A DNA stretch of 9,885 nucleotides from an uncultured Tidjanibacter sp. (GCA_934663885.1 CAKUKW010000056.1:1-9885); one strand, 5' to 3'. Positions 1-7,184 are shown, counted from the first letter of the stretch. Notes: generated from the letters alone by a model not told the origin. Translations and numbers: made by a program.

Positions 1-408
1 GCATAGCATCATGGCCGTAAACCACCCCCGCCGCATGATAAGGCTTGAAAGGAGGAAGATAAAGAAAGACGTGGAAGCGTGCCCCGAAACAGTTCCGTAC
101 ATACCGCCGGTATATCCCCTCACAGTATGCAGCAGCGGTGCCACTGCCGGATCCCTCGTGGGCCGCAGGTACGGGATATTCGCTTTAAAGAAATTGCAGA
201 CCTGGTCGCAAATGCCTATTCCAGCCACAAAAAAGAGCAGTGCGAAAAGCATATACTTCCACCCGAAACGGCGGTAGACCAGGTAAAGCACCACGAGGTA
301 AAGCGGAATCCAGAACCATATCCGGGAGCAGTACCACATTATATTGTCCATAATAACGCCCCCGTCGAAATTTAGGCGGAGCATCAGGCCTATATCGAAT
401 TCGTTCAT
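1..408 (-). CDS. PAP2-family membrane phosphatase, 5' part (cut by window edge)
   Basis: The frame is open from an ATG at 408 to the left edge and gives 136 residues without a stop. It is a type 2 phosphatidic acid phosphatase (PAP2) family protein. The first signature, K-x6-RP, is at about residues 75-83 (KANIPYLRP). The second, SGH, is at about 108-110 in GTVSGHAST; its His is the acid/base residue in this family. The third signature (SRxxxxxHxxxD), which carries the nucleophilic His, would lie beyond the edge. Hydrophobic stretches at about 31-46, 52-68 and 113-125 fit a multi-pass inner-membrane enzyme with its active site facing the periplasm. Known PAP2 substrates include undecaprenyl pyrophosphate, phosphatidate, phosphatidylglycerol phosphate and lipid A phosphates; nothing here chooses among them. 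An in-frame TGA lies shortly upstream of the chosen start. Met9 and Met20 are possible alternative starts. The gene has its own promoter-like site and lies downstream of the acyltransferase gene on the same strand. Confidence 0.88.
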   Translation of the reverse strand, partial: MNEFDIGLMLRLNFDGGVIMDNIMWYCSRIWFWIPLYLVVLYLVYRRFGWKYMLFALLFFVAGIGICDQVCNFFKANIPYLRPTRDPAVAPLLHTVRGYTGGMYGTVSGHASTSFFIFLLSSLIMRRGWFTAMMLC

Positions 409-430
409 AAACTCAGGTAAAATGTGAAAT

Positions 431-462
431 CAAAAATATATAAAAGAAACGGAATGGCCAAC
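431..462 (-). promoter_or_regulatory. Bacteroidota-type promoter for the PAP2 gene
   Basis: Read on the minus strand, TATTTTTG (431-438) matches the Bacteroidota -7 consensus TAnnTTTG exactly. Twenty bases upstream is GTTG (459-462), close to the -33 TTTG/TTG element, and the spacing is in the usual 19-21 range. The -7 box ends 22 bases before the PAP2 ATG, so the predicted leader is short. The site was found by eye and has no experimental support. Confidence 0.5.
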
Positions 463-574
463 CTTCCCCGGAAAGTTACTCTCAATTAAAGGGAAAACGG
501 CAAAATCATTAAAATACTTTATTTTCAACCGAGCAGGGAACTTTCTGCTTTCTGTCTGCCAAATACGGTCGGCG

Positions 575-2116
575 TCAGAACTGGAAATAGATGAAAGGCT
601 GTATGCCGGCCGACTTGACCTGCATGATGATCCAGATTATTACAACGAGGATCACCGCATTCACGATGATAGTATTTTTTATTACCCGCAGTTTGGCGGC
701 GGCGTGTATCCATTTCGGAAGGTAATGCCCCACGAAACCGACGAAGATGAGCGCGAACACCTGCCAGTAACCCGCTATGACCTGCCCCGCCTGCGCAAAA
801 TTGAAGTTCGTGAATATCTGGGTGAGGATATCCAGGCCCGTACCGGCGTCCGCCGCCCGGAAGAATATCCACCCGAAACAGACGAAATTGAAGGTGAATA
901 TTATCCCCGCCATGCGCCATCCCCGCTTCATCTTTTCACCCGTGGGTTTCAGGCGCGGGAATTTATGCATTAGGAACTTGTGTCCCGCAAGCCCCAGTCC
1001 GTGGAAACCGCCCCAGATAAGGAACCTCAGCGACGCCCCGTGCCACAATCCCCCGAGAAGCATGGTGAGCATAAGGTTTACGTAGGTACGGATGCGCCCC
1101 TTGCGGTTACCACCGAGCGATATGTAGAGGTAATCCTTCAGCCAGCTCGAAAGGGATATGTGCCACCGCCGCCAGAATTCGGTTATAGTAGCCGACTTGT
1201 AGGGCAGGTTGAAATTTTCCCTGAACCGGAATCCAAGCAAGAGAGCTATACCTATGGCCATATCCGAATAGCCCGAGAAATCGCAGTAAATCTGCAGGGC
1301 GTAGCCGTACACACCCATAAGGTTCTCGAACCCGCTGTACAGCGTCGGGTTATCGAAAATCCGGTCTACGAAATTGATGCTTATATAATCTGAAATGACG
1401 GCCTTTTTAAGCAATCCCACCATAATAAGAAAAACTCCGGTGCCGAACATCCGCCGCGTAACCTTTACGGGATTCTGGCGTATCTGCGGAATGAAATCCG
1501 CGGCCCTGACTATAGGCCCTGCGACCAGCTGCGGGAAAAACGAGAGGTAAAAGAAATAGTCGAGCCAACAGGTCAGCGGCTTGAGCTGCCTGCGGTAGAT
1601 ATCTATCGTATAGCTCAGTGACTGGAAAACGAAGAAAGAGATGCCCACGGGCAGGAAAATATTCTTAAAATCGAAGATATGCCCTCCCGCCAGGTCGTTC
1701 GCTATCTGGATGAAAAGGTTGGTGTACTTAAAGTAGCACAGCATTCCCAGGTTCACCAGCACGCTCAGCAGCATGAGCAGCCTGCGGCAGGGTTTATGCT
1801 CCGTTTTATTCAGCCCGAGCCCGATAAGGAAATCAGCAACGGAAACTATGATGAGCAGGTAAAAATATATGCCCCCCGTCTTATAATAGAAGTAAACCGA
1901 AAAAAGCGCGGTGTATATCATCCGCAGCATCGGTTTCTTTCTCATTAACCCATAAAAGAGCGTGAATAACGCAAACAGGAAAAGAAAAATCCCGCTGCTG
2001 AAGATCATCGGGTTGGCGGGGTCGTATTTCAAAAGGGCCAGGATACTGTCGCCGATCCCGGAAAGCTGTTCCCTCCAGCCGCCCGCCATATCCATGGTAT
2101 CAGCGAACACATCCAT
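575..2116 (-). CDS. MBOAT-family O-acyltransferase (AlgI/PatA/DltB type)
   Basis: This 513-residue polytopic inner-membrane protein belongs to the membrane-bound O-acyltransferase family, in the branch of AlgI, PatA and DltB. Members take an acyl group (acetyl for AlgI/PatA) from a cytoplasmic donor and pass it through the membrane to an acceptor or partner protein. Family landmarks in order are LPVGISFFVFQ (about 155-165), FFPQLVAGPI (193-202), CDFSGYSD (278-285), FWRRWHISLSSW (314-325, His319) and GLWHGA (356-361, His359). The two His residues match the conserved pair of AlgI-type proteins. Length is normal for the family (about 460-520). The ATG lies 3 bases after the stop of the SGNH gene, as TAG-TAT-ATG, so the two are almost certainly co-transcribed and perhaps translationally coupled. 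The pairing suggests the SGNH protein is the periplasmic partner, as PatB is for PatA. The acceptor polymer cannot be read from the sequence. Met8 and Met10 are alternative starts. No convincing terminator is visible downstream. Confidence 0.94.
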   Translation of the reverse strand: MDVFADTMDMAGGWREQLSGIGDSILALLKYDPANPMIFSSGIFLFLFALFTLFYGLMRKKPMLRMIYTALFSVYFYYKTGGIYFYLLIIVSVADFLIGLGLNKTEHKPCRRLLMLLSVLVNLGMLCYFKYTNLFIQIANDLAGGHIFDFKNIFLPVGISFFVFQSLSYTIDIYRRQLKPLTCWLDYFFYLSFFPQLVAGPIVRAADFIPQIRQNPVKVTRRMFGTGVFLIMVGLLKKAVISDYISINFVDRIFDNPTLYSGFENLMGVYGYALQIYCDFSGYSDMAIGIALLLGFRFRENFNLPYKSATITEFWRRWHISLSSWLKDYLYISLGGNRKGRIRTYVNLMLTMLLGGLWHGASLRFLIWGGFHGLGLAGHKFLMHKFPRLKPTGEKMKRGWRMAGIIFTFNFVCFGWIFFRAADAGTGLDILTQIFTNFNFAQAGQVIAGYWQVFALIFVGFVGHYLPKWIHAAAKLRVIKNTIIVNAVILVVIIWIIMQVKSAGIQPFIYFQF

Positions 2117-2119
2117 ATA

Positions 2120-3946
2120 CTAATCCGTATCTCCCCTTTTTTCTGTTTCGCTTGCCTTCAGCGCATTGATAACCGTTTCTGTAGCGGTAATCCCCACGTT
2201 TAATGAATCTCCTTTCACGCTGATTCCCGGTCCCGTGGTTCGGGTTTCATTATCCGAAGAAGCATTTTCCGTTGAGTCAGCATCCTGCGAAGAGCCGCCT
2301 ATACGCTCCATTATAACCCTGGCAAGGCTGTCGGCAAAGACAGCCCCACCCTCTTCGGGCCGTTTCACCGGGAGCGTGTGAGCTTCGACGGGCTTTTCTC
2401 CGTATACTTTCCCTGATTCCGCGTCCTGCCGGATAATGCTTTCCACCGCGGCGTCGATATACGCCACCAACTTGCCGGCTATCTGTCTGCCACCCGAATA
2501 ATTTATATGGGTATGGTCCTTGGCGGCCCATTTATTCTTGACAAATTCGGCCATGGAATTCTCTCCGCCCATTCCATCGAGCGTATTCCAGAATGCGGCG
2601 CCGCCCTTGGCGGCCGCGCTCTTCTGCGTCTTTATCATGGCGTGTACTTCCGGCATGGTAACCGCCGTACCGCTTTTAAGCGTACTGCGGTCGCCGATAC
2701 TCATTACCAGCACTGCGCTGCCGGGGAAACACTGCTTGACATATTCTATTATCCGCACAAGGTGGCGCTCGTAATATCCGTAATCGAATACATCGGACGA
2801 CATGACGTTGAGGCCGTACTGGAGTATAACCAGGTCGTAGTTCATCAGCGAATCCACCTGGCGGTTGACGGTAGCGTCCGTCCCGAAAAGAGCGAGGCCG
2901 CTGTTGCTTCTCACTGCGTAATTATGTACGCTGACGCCAGCTGCATCTTCGAAAACCACGCCGTAACCTATGAAACCTTCGGGCTCGGAAACCGATATAT
3001 CAAGTTTCGATATAGACCCCGCGCCCACGGATATATATCCTATCCCGTCGCGGCTTTCGGGAGTATGGGAGCTTGTGAGCGAGTCGTTCACGACGACTTT
3101 GAGAGTCGAATTACCGCTGTTCTCAAATATCAGCGTGGCGGTATCGGACTCCTCGATGCCGCGCCGGAACTTCACGCCCTCATAACGAACGGTAGCTCCC
3201 TGCTTGGGAACCGACAGTATCCCCGACACGAAATACTTTTCCTTATATTGCTCGGGAGTAGTTTTTTTCTGCATCACGTTGTAGTAATCCCACCCCGAGA
3301 AAGTGTGCTTAACGGTACCCCTGTGCTTGGATAACGGCGTTGTGAACGGAACGAATCCCACACCCCCGCCCCCGTACTTCAACTGCATCTGCTCCCGCAT
3401 GTCTGCGGTAATTATGTCCCCTTCTATGAACGAATCCCCCAAAACGGCAATGCGGATCACCCTTTCGCCGGACTCATAGGCAAGCGAATTATAGAACCGC
3501 GTCATCATTTCCTTACCGGGACTGAAGTCCTCGATAGGAACCAGCGTCGAATCAGCGACCGAGGCGCGGGTAAGAAGGGGGGAGGGGACTTTTCCCGTGA
3601 ACGTGCCACCCAGGGAAATACGATCCAAGGAATCTCCGGCGCCGGTTACATGTCCCATCGAATCCATATATTCGCCGCCCACTCCACCGTATGTTTCCTC
3701 TGGGTATACTGCTGGTGAATCCGGGAAACTGAACCCTTCCAGGAAAGAAGTATCGAGAAGCGGCTCCGGAGAAAACGCGCTTCTGGGAGTATCCCCCATC
3801 GAAATAATATCGGAAAGTATATTGGCGCGCTTTATTTTCACACTCCCTATCGAGAAAGGAGGTATGAACGAAACGCAAACGAGCATTAGGATAACGAGCC
3901 CCGTTATCCTGAAAGAGTTTCGTGTATAGTCGCGCGGTTCTTTCAT
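2120..3946 (-). CDS. Membrane-anchored SGNH/GDSL-fold hydrolase or acyltransferase, partner of MBOAT
   Basis: The 608-residue product has one N-terminal hydrophobic segment (about 15-31), which should act as a signal anchor and leave the rest in the periplasm. The SGNH blocks are readable: AVLGDSF (block I, nucleophile Ser172), QYGLN (block III, Gly378 and Asn380) and DHTH (block V, Asp477 and His480). Between blocks I and III a beta-rich segment (about 240-335) looks like an inserted module; inserted carbohydrate-binding-like domains are known in related enzymes such as Neisseria Ape1. The N-terminal linker (about 45-135) and a tail of about 100 residues after the catalytic domain are hydrophilic and low in complexity. 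The gene is first in a two-gene operon with the MBOAT gene. By analogy with PatB and AlgX/AlgJ it probably transfers acetyl groups to, or removes them from, a glycan; this is inferred from fold and context. The transferase/esterase choice and the substrate (peptidoglycan, exopolysaccharide or other) are open. The start at 3946 sits 31 bases downstream of a consensus -7 box. Confidence 0.88.
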   Translation of the reverse strand: MKEPRDYTRNSFRITGLVILMLVCVSFIPPFSIGSVKIKRANILSDIISMGDTPRSAFSPEPLLDTSFLEGFSFPDSPAVYPEETYGGVGGEYMDSMGHVTGAGDSLDRISLGGTFTGKVPSPLLTRASVADSTLVPIEDFSPGKEMMTRFYNSLAYESGERVIRIAVLGDSFIEGDIITADMREQMQLKYGGGGVGFVPFTTPLSKHRGTVKHTFSGWDYYNVMQKKTTPEQYKEKYFVSGILSVPKQGATVRYEGVKFRRGIEESDTATLIFENSGNSTLKVVVNDSLTSSHTPESRDGIGYISVGAGSISKLDISVSEPEGFIGYGVVFEDAAGVSVHNYAVRSNSGLALFGTDATVNRQVDSLMNYDLVILQYGLNVMSSDVFDYGYYERHLVRIIEYVKQCFPGSAVLVMSIGDRSTLKSGTAVTMPEVHAMIKTQKSAAAKGGAAFWNTLDGMGGENSMAEFVKNKWAAKDHTHINYSGGRQIAGKLVAYIDAAVESIIRQDAESGKVYGEKPVEAHTLPVKRPEEGGAVFADSLARVIMERIGGSSQDADSTENASSDNETRTTGPGISVKGDSLNVGITATETVINALKASETEKRGDTD

Positions 3947-3977
3947 GTAATGTTACCGGTACGGATCCGGACAGCCG

Positions 3978-3985
3978 CAAAGATA
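3978..3985 (-). promoter_or_regulatory. Bacteroidota-type -7 promoter element for the SGNH-MBOAT operon
   Basis: On the minus strand TATCTTTG, followed by C, matches the Bacteroidota -7 consensus TAnnTTTG exactly. It ends 31 bases before the SGNH ATG at 3946, so the expected transcript start is roughly 3970. The -33 region about 20 bases upstream (around 4006-4009) reads only GTGG, a weak match to TTTG. No second site is seen before the MBOAT gene, which fits one two-gene transcript. Confidence 0.5.
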
Positions 3986-4251
3986 ATATTTTTTATCACT
4001 TGTAACCACCTGTAAACATATCCAAAACAACCTCCTTCGTCTATTTTTCCGGCACATGCATCATACAGCGGACGGCAAAACTTGCAAAAAATATAGGGGT
4101 TAAATATATCCAATTATGTTTTTGTCCGGGAAAATAAGTATTTTTAGAGGTTCAACGTTTTTTATAAAAAGACCAGATCATTTTACTTAATTCCGGGCTG
4201 GAAATCAAGGACTACAAAAAAGCCTAGTATGTGTACCGGGGAAAACACTCC

Positions 4252-4256
4252 GGGAG
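4252..4256 (+). promoter_or_regulatory. Ribosome binding site of recO
   Basis: GGGAG lies 9 bases before the recO ATG at 4266. It supports that start. It stands out because the other starts in this window are preceded mostly by A/T-rich sequence with no Shine-Dalgarno match. Confidence 0.4.
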
Positions 4257-4265
4257 ATAACCACA

Positions 4266-4991
4266 ATGAAAACTTACAAAGCGCAGGGAATAGTGCTGCA
4301 CACCATAAAATACGGCGACACGTCGATGGTAGCCTATGTGCTGACCGACGTCCACGGCCGCCGCAATTACATGGTGCAGGGAGTGAAAAGCGTAAAAGGC
4401 AAAGGGAACAAAGCTTCAATGCTGCAGCCTATGTTCCCCCTCGAATTCGAGGGGATATCCACGTCGCATTCGCAGATGGACCGCATGAAAGACATCCGTA
4501 TGGCTTATCCACTGGGAAGCCTTCCTTTCGATGTCCGTAAAAGCACGATAGCGCTCTTTATGGCCGAGGTGTTGTATAAACTAATAAAGGAGGTGGAGCC
4601 CAACTCTCCCCTTTTCGATTTCGTCATAAATTCGGTGGTGGCACTCGACTCGATGGAGGAGGGCATATCCAATTTTCACTTGTGGTTCCTGATGCAGATG
4701 AGCGCTTTTCTGGGATTTTATCCGGCCAACGAGTACACAGAAGGCGATTTCTTCGATATCGTGGAGGGCAGTTTCACGCCTTTTTCTCCCTCGCACAACA
4801 TGCTCATAAACAGGCCTAACACTGAATTGCTCGCGCTCCTGATGGAATGCCAGCCGGGCGAACTTGGGGAGATAAAACTGGCGCGTGGACAACGGGCCGA
4901 TTTCCTTTCCTCTATGCTCCACTACTTCGGCTATCATCTCGATACGGTCAATAAAATACAGTCGCTGAAAATACTCTCCGAGGTATTTTGA
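4266..4991 (+). CDS. recO: DNA repair and recombination mediator RecO
   Basis: The 241-residue product is RecO of the Bacteroidota type. RecO works with RecR, and in the RecFOR pathway with RecF, to displace single-stranded-DNA-binding protein and load RecA at gaps; it also anneals complementary strands. The N-terminal OB-fold part (about 1-79) opens with MKTYKAQGIVLHTIKYGDTS, the typical RecO start, and continues with VLTDVHGRRNYMVQGVKS. The C-terminal helical domain (about 80-241) includes KSTIALFMAEVLYKLIKE (92-109) and FHLWFLMQMSAFLGFYP (137-153), a conserved stretch in Bacteroidota RecO. Only one cysteine (about 195) is present, so the four-cysteine zinc site of some RecO proteins is absent. 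Length is normal. It is the only plus-strand gene here and appears monocistronic. It converges with the pentapeptide-repeat gene, with 75 bases between the stops and no clear terminator there. Confidence 0.95.
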   Translation: MKTYKAQGIVLHTIKYGDTSMVAYVLTDVHGRRNYMVQGVKSVKGKGNKASMLQPMFPLEFEGISTSHSQMDRMKDIRMAYPLGSLPFDVRKSTIALFMAEVLYKLIKEVEPNSPLFDFVINSVVALDSMEEGISNFHLWFLMQMSAFLGFYPANEYTEGDFFDIVEGSFTPFSPSHNMLINRPNTELLALLMECQPGELGEIKLARGQRADFLSSMLHYFGYHLDTVNKIQSLKILSEVF

Positions 4992-5066
4992 CAGCCGGTG
5001 TTCGTTATGGGAAATTTGGTTGCAACAAGGAAACGCTTATGTCTTTTCCGTATCTGCGGGACATTC

Positions 5067-5639
5067 TTAACCCTCAACCGATATTTTATATTTATGCAGC
5101 AATCCCTGAAGGCCGGCAAGGGAAAATTTAGCTTTGCGGAGCCTGTTGGCCTCGGGGTCTATGGAAAAGTTGAAAGAGGTGCGCAGGTCGGCTCCTTCGA
5201 GGTTGGTGCCCCCGAAAATCGTACGATCGAAATCGCAGTTATCGAAAACCGTTTCCCCGAAATCCGCTTCGCGCATATCGGCTTCACGAAGACGGCACCC
5301 TGAAAAACGCGTTTTACGAAGTTTGACGGTATAAAACGAGCAGTGGTCCATCAGGCAGTCTGCAAAAGAAACATCCAGTCCGGTACGATTGCAGTCCTCC
5401 ATCCGCAACCCGAGCATCTTGCAGCCTGAAAAAGAGGTATTGGAAAATACCGTGCCATGTAACTTACACATCGTAAGGTCGCATCGAATGAACCGGCAGT
5501 CGAAAAAACATGTTCCGCCAATGTCGGCCTTCGAAAAGCCGCAGTCTTCGAACATGCAATTCTCAAATTCGGCTCCCCGCAAATCTTCTGCCGGCAGATC
5601 GTTCTTGCCGAACACCAGCCCTTTAAAATATTTATCCAT
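5067..5639 (-). CDS. Pentapeptide-repeat protein, Qnr/MfpA-like fold
   Basis: The 190-residue product is built almost wholly of pentapeptide repeats that should form a four-sided right-handed beta-helix. Central hydrophobic residues recur every five: L20, F25, F30, F35, I40, F45, F50, L55, L60, F65, F70, M75, M80. After a break they resume at F92, M97, F102, L107, F112, L117, M122, F127, F132, F137, F142, L147, L152. The 12-residue step from M80 to F92 is off phase, so a small loop probably interrupts the helix near 81-91. There are 12 cysteines, most at the i-2 position of the repeat, as is common in Qnr proteins. A non-repeat C-terminal segment (about 156-190) contains SIDPEANRLRKAKFS and GLLHKYKISVEG and resembles the C-terminal cap of such proteins. 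There is no signal peptide, so it is likely cytoplasmic. Qnr and MfpA bind and protect DNA gyrase, but many family members have no known function and I do not assign one. The efflux-operon terminator lies directly upstream. Confidence 0.9.
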   Translation of the reverse strand: MDKYFKGLVFGKNDLPAEDLRGAEFENCMFEDCGFSKADIGGTCFFDCRFIRCDLTMCKLHGTVFSNTSFSGCKMLGLRMEDCNRTGLDVSFADCLMDHCSFYTVKLRKTRFSGCRLREADMREADFGETVFDNCDFDRTIFGGTNLEGADLRTSFNFSIDPEANRLRKAKFSLAGLQGLLHKYKISVEG

Positions 5640-5658
5640 TCTATCAGCGAATATAAAT

Positions 5659-5684
5659 AAAAAAAGGCGACCCCCGGCCGCCTT
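5659..5684 (-). terminator. Intrinsic terminator of the efflux operon
   Basis: On the minus strand AAGGCG (5679-5684) pairs with CGCCTT (5664-5669) around a 9-base GC-rich loop. A run of seven T follows, counting two in the stem. It begins 11 bases after the TolC-type gene's stop codon and ends the operon before the pentapeptide-repeat gene. The pentapeptide gene should therefore need its own promoter or read-through; the nearest candidate (TATATTCG, 5648-5655) misses the -7 consensus by one base and lies only 8 bases from the ATG. Confidence 0.7.
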
Positions 5685-5695
5685 GCAGTGCTTAT

Positions 5696-7120
5696 TTAAA
5701 GGTCTATCGGCACTCCTTTATAGAAATCAAGTATCTTGCTCTTGAAGACATACTGGTACTTGGCCTGGGACAACTGGGCACGTGAGTTGGTAAGGTTATA
5801 AAGCGCGATGCTGTAGTCGATTGGTGTAGCGGCGCCGAGGTTGAATTTCTGCTCGACTATGCGGAATGCTTCCTCGTTGGTGCTCACATTGGCCACTGCC
5901 GAGTTGTACTGCTCGAGGGCTCCCGTAGCGTCGATGAACGCCTGCTGTATATCTTTGCTTATCTGTTTCTGGGCAAGCATCATGTTATAGTCGGCCCTTT
6001 GCAGAGCTATACGTTTCGACCTGACGTTATTGCGGGTCTGGAAGGAGTTGAATATAGGGATGCTAAGGCTCAATGAGATACTCGGACTGGCATGGTCTCT
6101 TATTTGTTCCCCGAACGGGTATTTTTCGTATATGTATCCGGTTGGATTATTAGGATCCGGAATAGCCTTCGACTGGTTTGTAGAGTAACTCGAGCCATAC
6201 CCTGCGGAAAAGCGCAGTGAGGGATAATGGTCAGCCTTGGCGATCTTGATATCGCGCTCTGCAATTTCCACGCCCAGCTTTGCCCCCTCTATCTGTGGAA
6301 GCGCCTGGGCCGCCTCTATGATCTCGCGGGTGGATGAAAAAGCGGAATCGGTGATTATCGTTACCTGTTCCGGGGTTATGATACGGAAATTCATAAAATC
6401 TTCTATCTCCAGGAGCTGGCACAGGTTGAAATAGGCCAGTATGCGCTGGTTCTCGTTCTGGAGCAACTGTTGCTTGACATCGGCCAACTGCGCCTGCAAC
6501 TGGAGCAAGTCGCCCAATGTGGATTTTCCGGCGTCCACGAGCTTCTGGCTATTGTCCACCTGAAGCTGCAGTGTTTCCTGTTGCGCCTGGGAAATGTGTA
6601 CCCTTTCTTCCGCCGAAAGGATGTCGAGGTAGGCGGCGGTAACGTTAAGTTCCAGATCGTTCTTCGCTTTCTCTATCGACATAAGCGTTTCGCGAAGGCT
6701 AAGGTCGGCCCGGCGGAGGTTATGCAATTTCTTGAAGCCCGCGAACAGGTCGGTGGAGAGCGATGCCGAAGCACTTATGCTGCTGTAGCTGCCCTGCGTA
6801 ACTCCCGACACGGGATCCAAAGACTCCGCAAAAGTGGTATTATAATTACCGCCGGCAGACAGCGACGGTATATAATTGAGTTTCGCCTGGCTGACGGCCA
6901 TCTCAGCGTCCTTCGCATAAAGCTCCTGCTGCAGTATCTGGATATTGTTGTCACGCGCCCAGGCAATACATTCCGCCAGAGTCCAGGGCCTGGCATTTTG
7001 CGAACCGTCCACGGCCTCAGGCGCCGGATTGTCTATCCCGACTACCGTAACTTCCTGGGCAACCGCTGCGGCCGGAAGGAGGAGGACCGCCGTGAGTATA
7101 AATATGTATTTCCTTATCAT
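5696..7120 (-). CDS. TolC-family outer-membrane efflux channel
   Basis: The 474-residue product has a Sec signal peptide (MIRKYIFILTAVLLLPAAAVA, cleavage probably after A21). Two outer-membrane-efflux-protein (OEP) repeats follow, at about 45-240 and 265-465. Typical family stretches are WTLAECIAWARDNN (46-59), YIPSLSAGGNYN (83-94), LVDAGKSTLGDLLQLQAQLAD (about 194-214), YPSLRFSAGYGSS (299-311), SLSIPIFNSFQTRN (351-364) and FNLGAATPIDYSIALYNL (426-443). Members form trimeric beta-barrels in the outer membrane with a long periplasmic helical tunnel that docks on an adaptor. The gene is last in the operon, 64 bases after the adaptor gene, and is followed by an intrinsic terminator, so it most likely serves the pump encoded upstream. 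The sequence before the ATG is A/T-rich with no Shine-Dalgarno match. The exported substrate cannot be deduced. Confidence 0.94.
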   Translation of the reverse strand: MIRKYIFILTAVLLLPAAAVAQEVTVVGIDNPAPEAVDGSQNARPWTLAECIAWARDNNIQILQQELYAKDAEMAVSQAKLNYIPSLSAGGNYNTTFAESLDPVSGVTQGSYSSISASASLSTDLFAGFKKLHNLRRADLSLRETLMSIEKAKNDLELNVTAAYLDILSAEERVHISQAQQETLQLQVDNSQKLVDAGKSTLGDLLQLQAQLADVKQQLLQNENQRILAYFNLCQLLEIEDFMNFRIITPEQVTIITDSAFSSTREIIEAAQALPQIEGAKLGVEIAERDIKIAKADHYPSLRFSAGYGSSYSTNQSKAIPDPNNPTGYIYEKYPFGEQIRDHASPSISLSLSIPIFNSFQTRNNVRSKRIALQRADYNMMLAQKQISKDIQQAFIDATGALEQYNSAVANVSTNEEAFRIVEQKFNLGAATPIDYSIALYNLTNSRAQLSQAKYQYVFKSKILDFYKGVPIDL

Positions 7121-7184
7121 AATTCGGTTTTTTACAATCTAAATCCTTTGTATACGCATTATCGATATAGCTATGGAGCAAGAA

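Larger units (their letters stand above)
3947..4265. other. Divergent intergenic region between SGNH gene and recO (319 bases)
   Basis: This A/T-rich gap holds the regulatory sequence for both divergent genes. The minus-strand half next to the SGNH gene contains a clear -7 promoter box (3978-3985). I found no exact TAnnTTTG element on the plus strand for recO; TATTTTTA at about 4139-4146 and TATTTTTC at about 4041-4048 each miss by one base. A palindrome TACCGGTA followed by CGGATCCG (about 3953-3969) falls in the predicted leader of the SGNH transcript. A strong Shine-Dalgarno-like AAGGAGGT on the minus strand (4030-4037 region) precedes only an 8-codon frame. No RNA gene or riboswitch was recognised. 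Confidence 0.6.

Noticed and set aside
11..375. Two short plus-strand open frames at the left end
   Set aside because: Both overlap the minus-strand PAP2 gene, whose catalytic motifs are clear.
538..560. Stem AGCAG/CTGCT downstream of the MBOAT stop as a terminator
   Set aside because: The stem is only 5 base pairs and no T-run follows on the minus strand.
2507..3334. Long open frame (275 codons) on the plus strand
   Set aside because: It lies wholly antisense to the SGNH gene, has no recognisable domain, and its existence follows from the codon use of the opposite strand.
3996..4019. Eight-codon minus-strand frame (MFTGGYK, stop) preceded by a strong AAGGAGGT site
   Set aside because: It lies upstream of the SGNH -7 box, so it would not be on that transcript. 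Shine-Dalgarno matches are weakly informative in Bacteroidota, and there is no sign of attenuation or a repeated codon.
4992..5066. Possible bidirectional terminator between recO and the pentapeptide gene
   Set aside because: Only weak stems such as GGAAA/TTTCC with an 11-base loop are present and none is followed by a T-run.
5648..5655. Possible -7 promoter box (TATATTCG, minus strand) for the pentapeptide gene
   Set aside because: It misses the consensus by one base, lies only 8 bases from the ATG, and lacks a -33 match.
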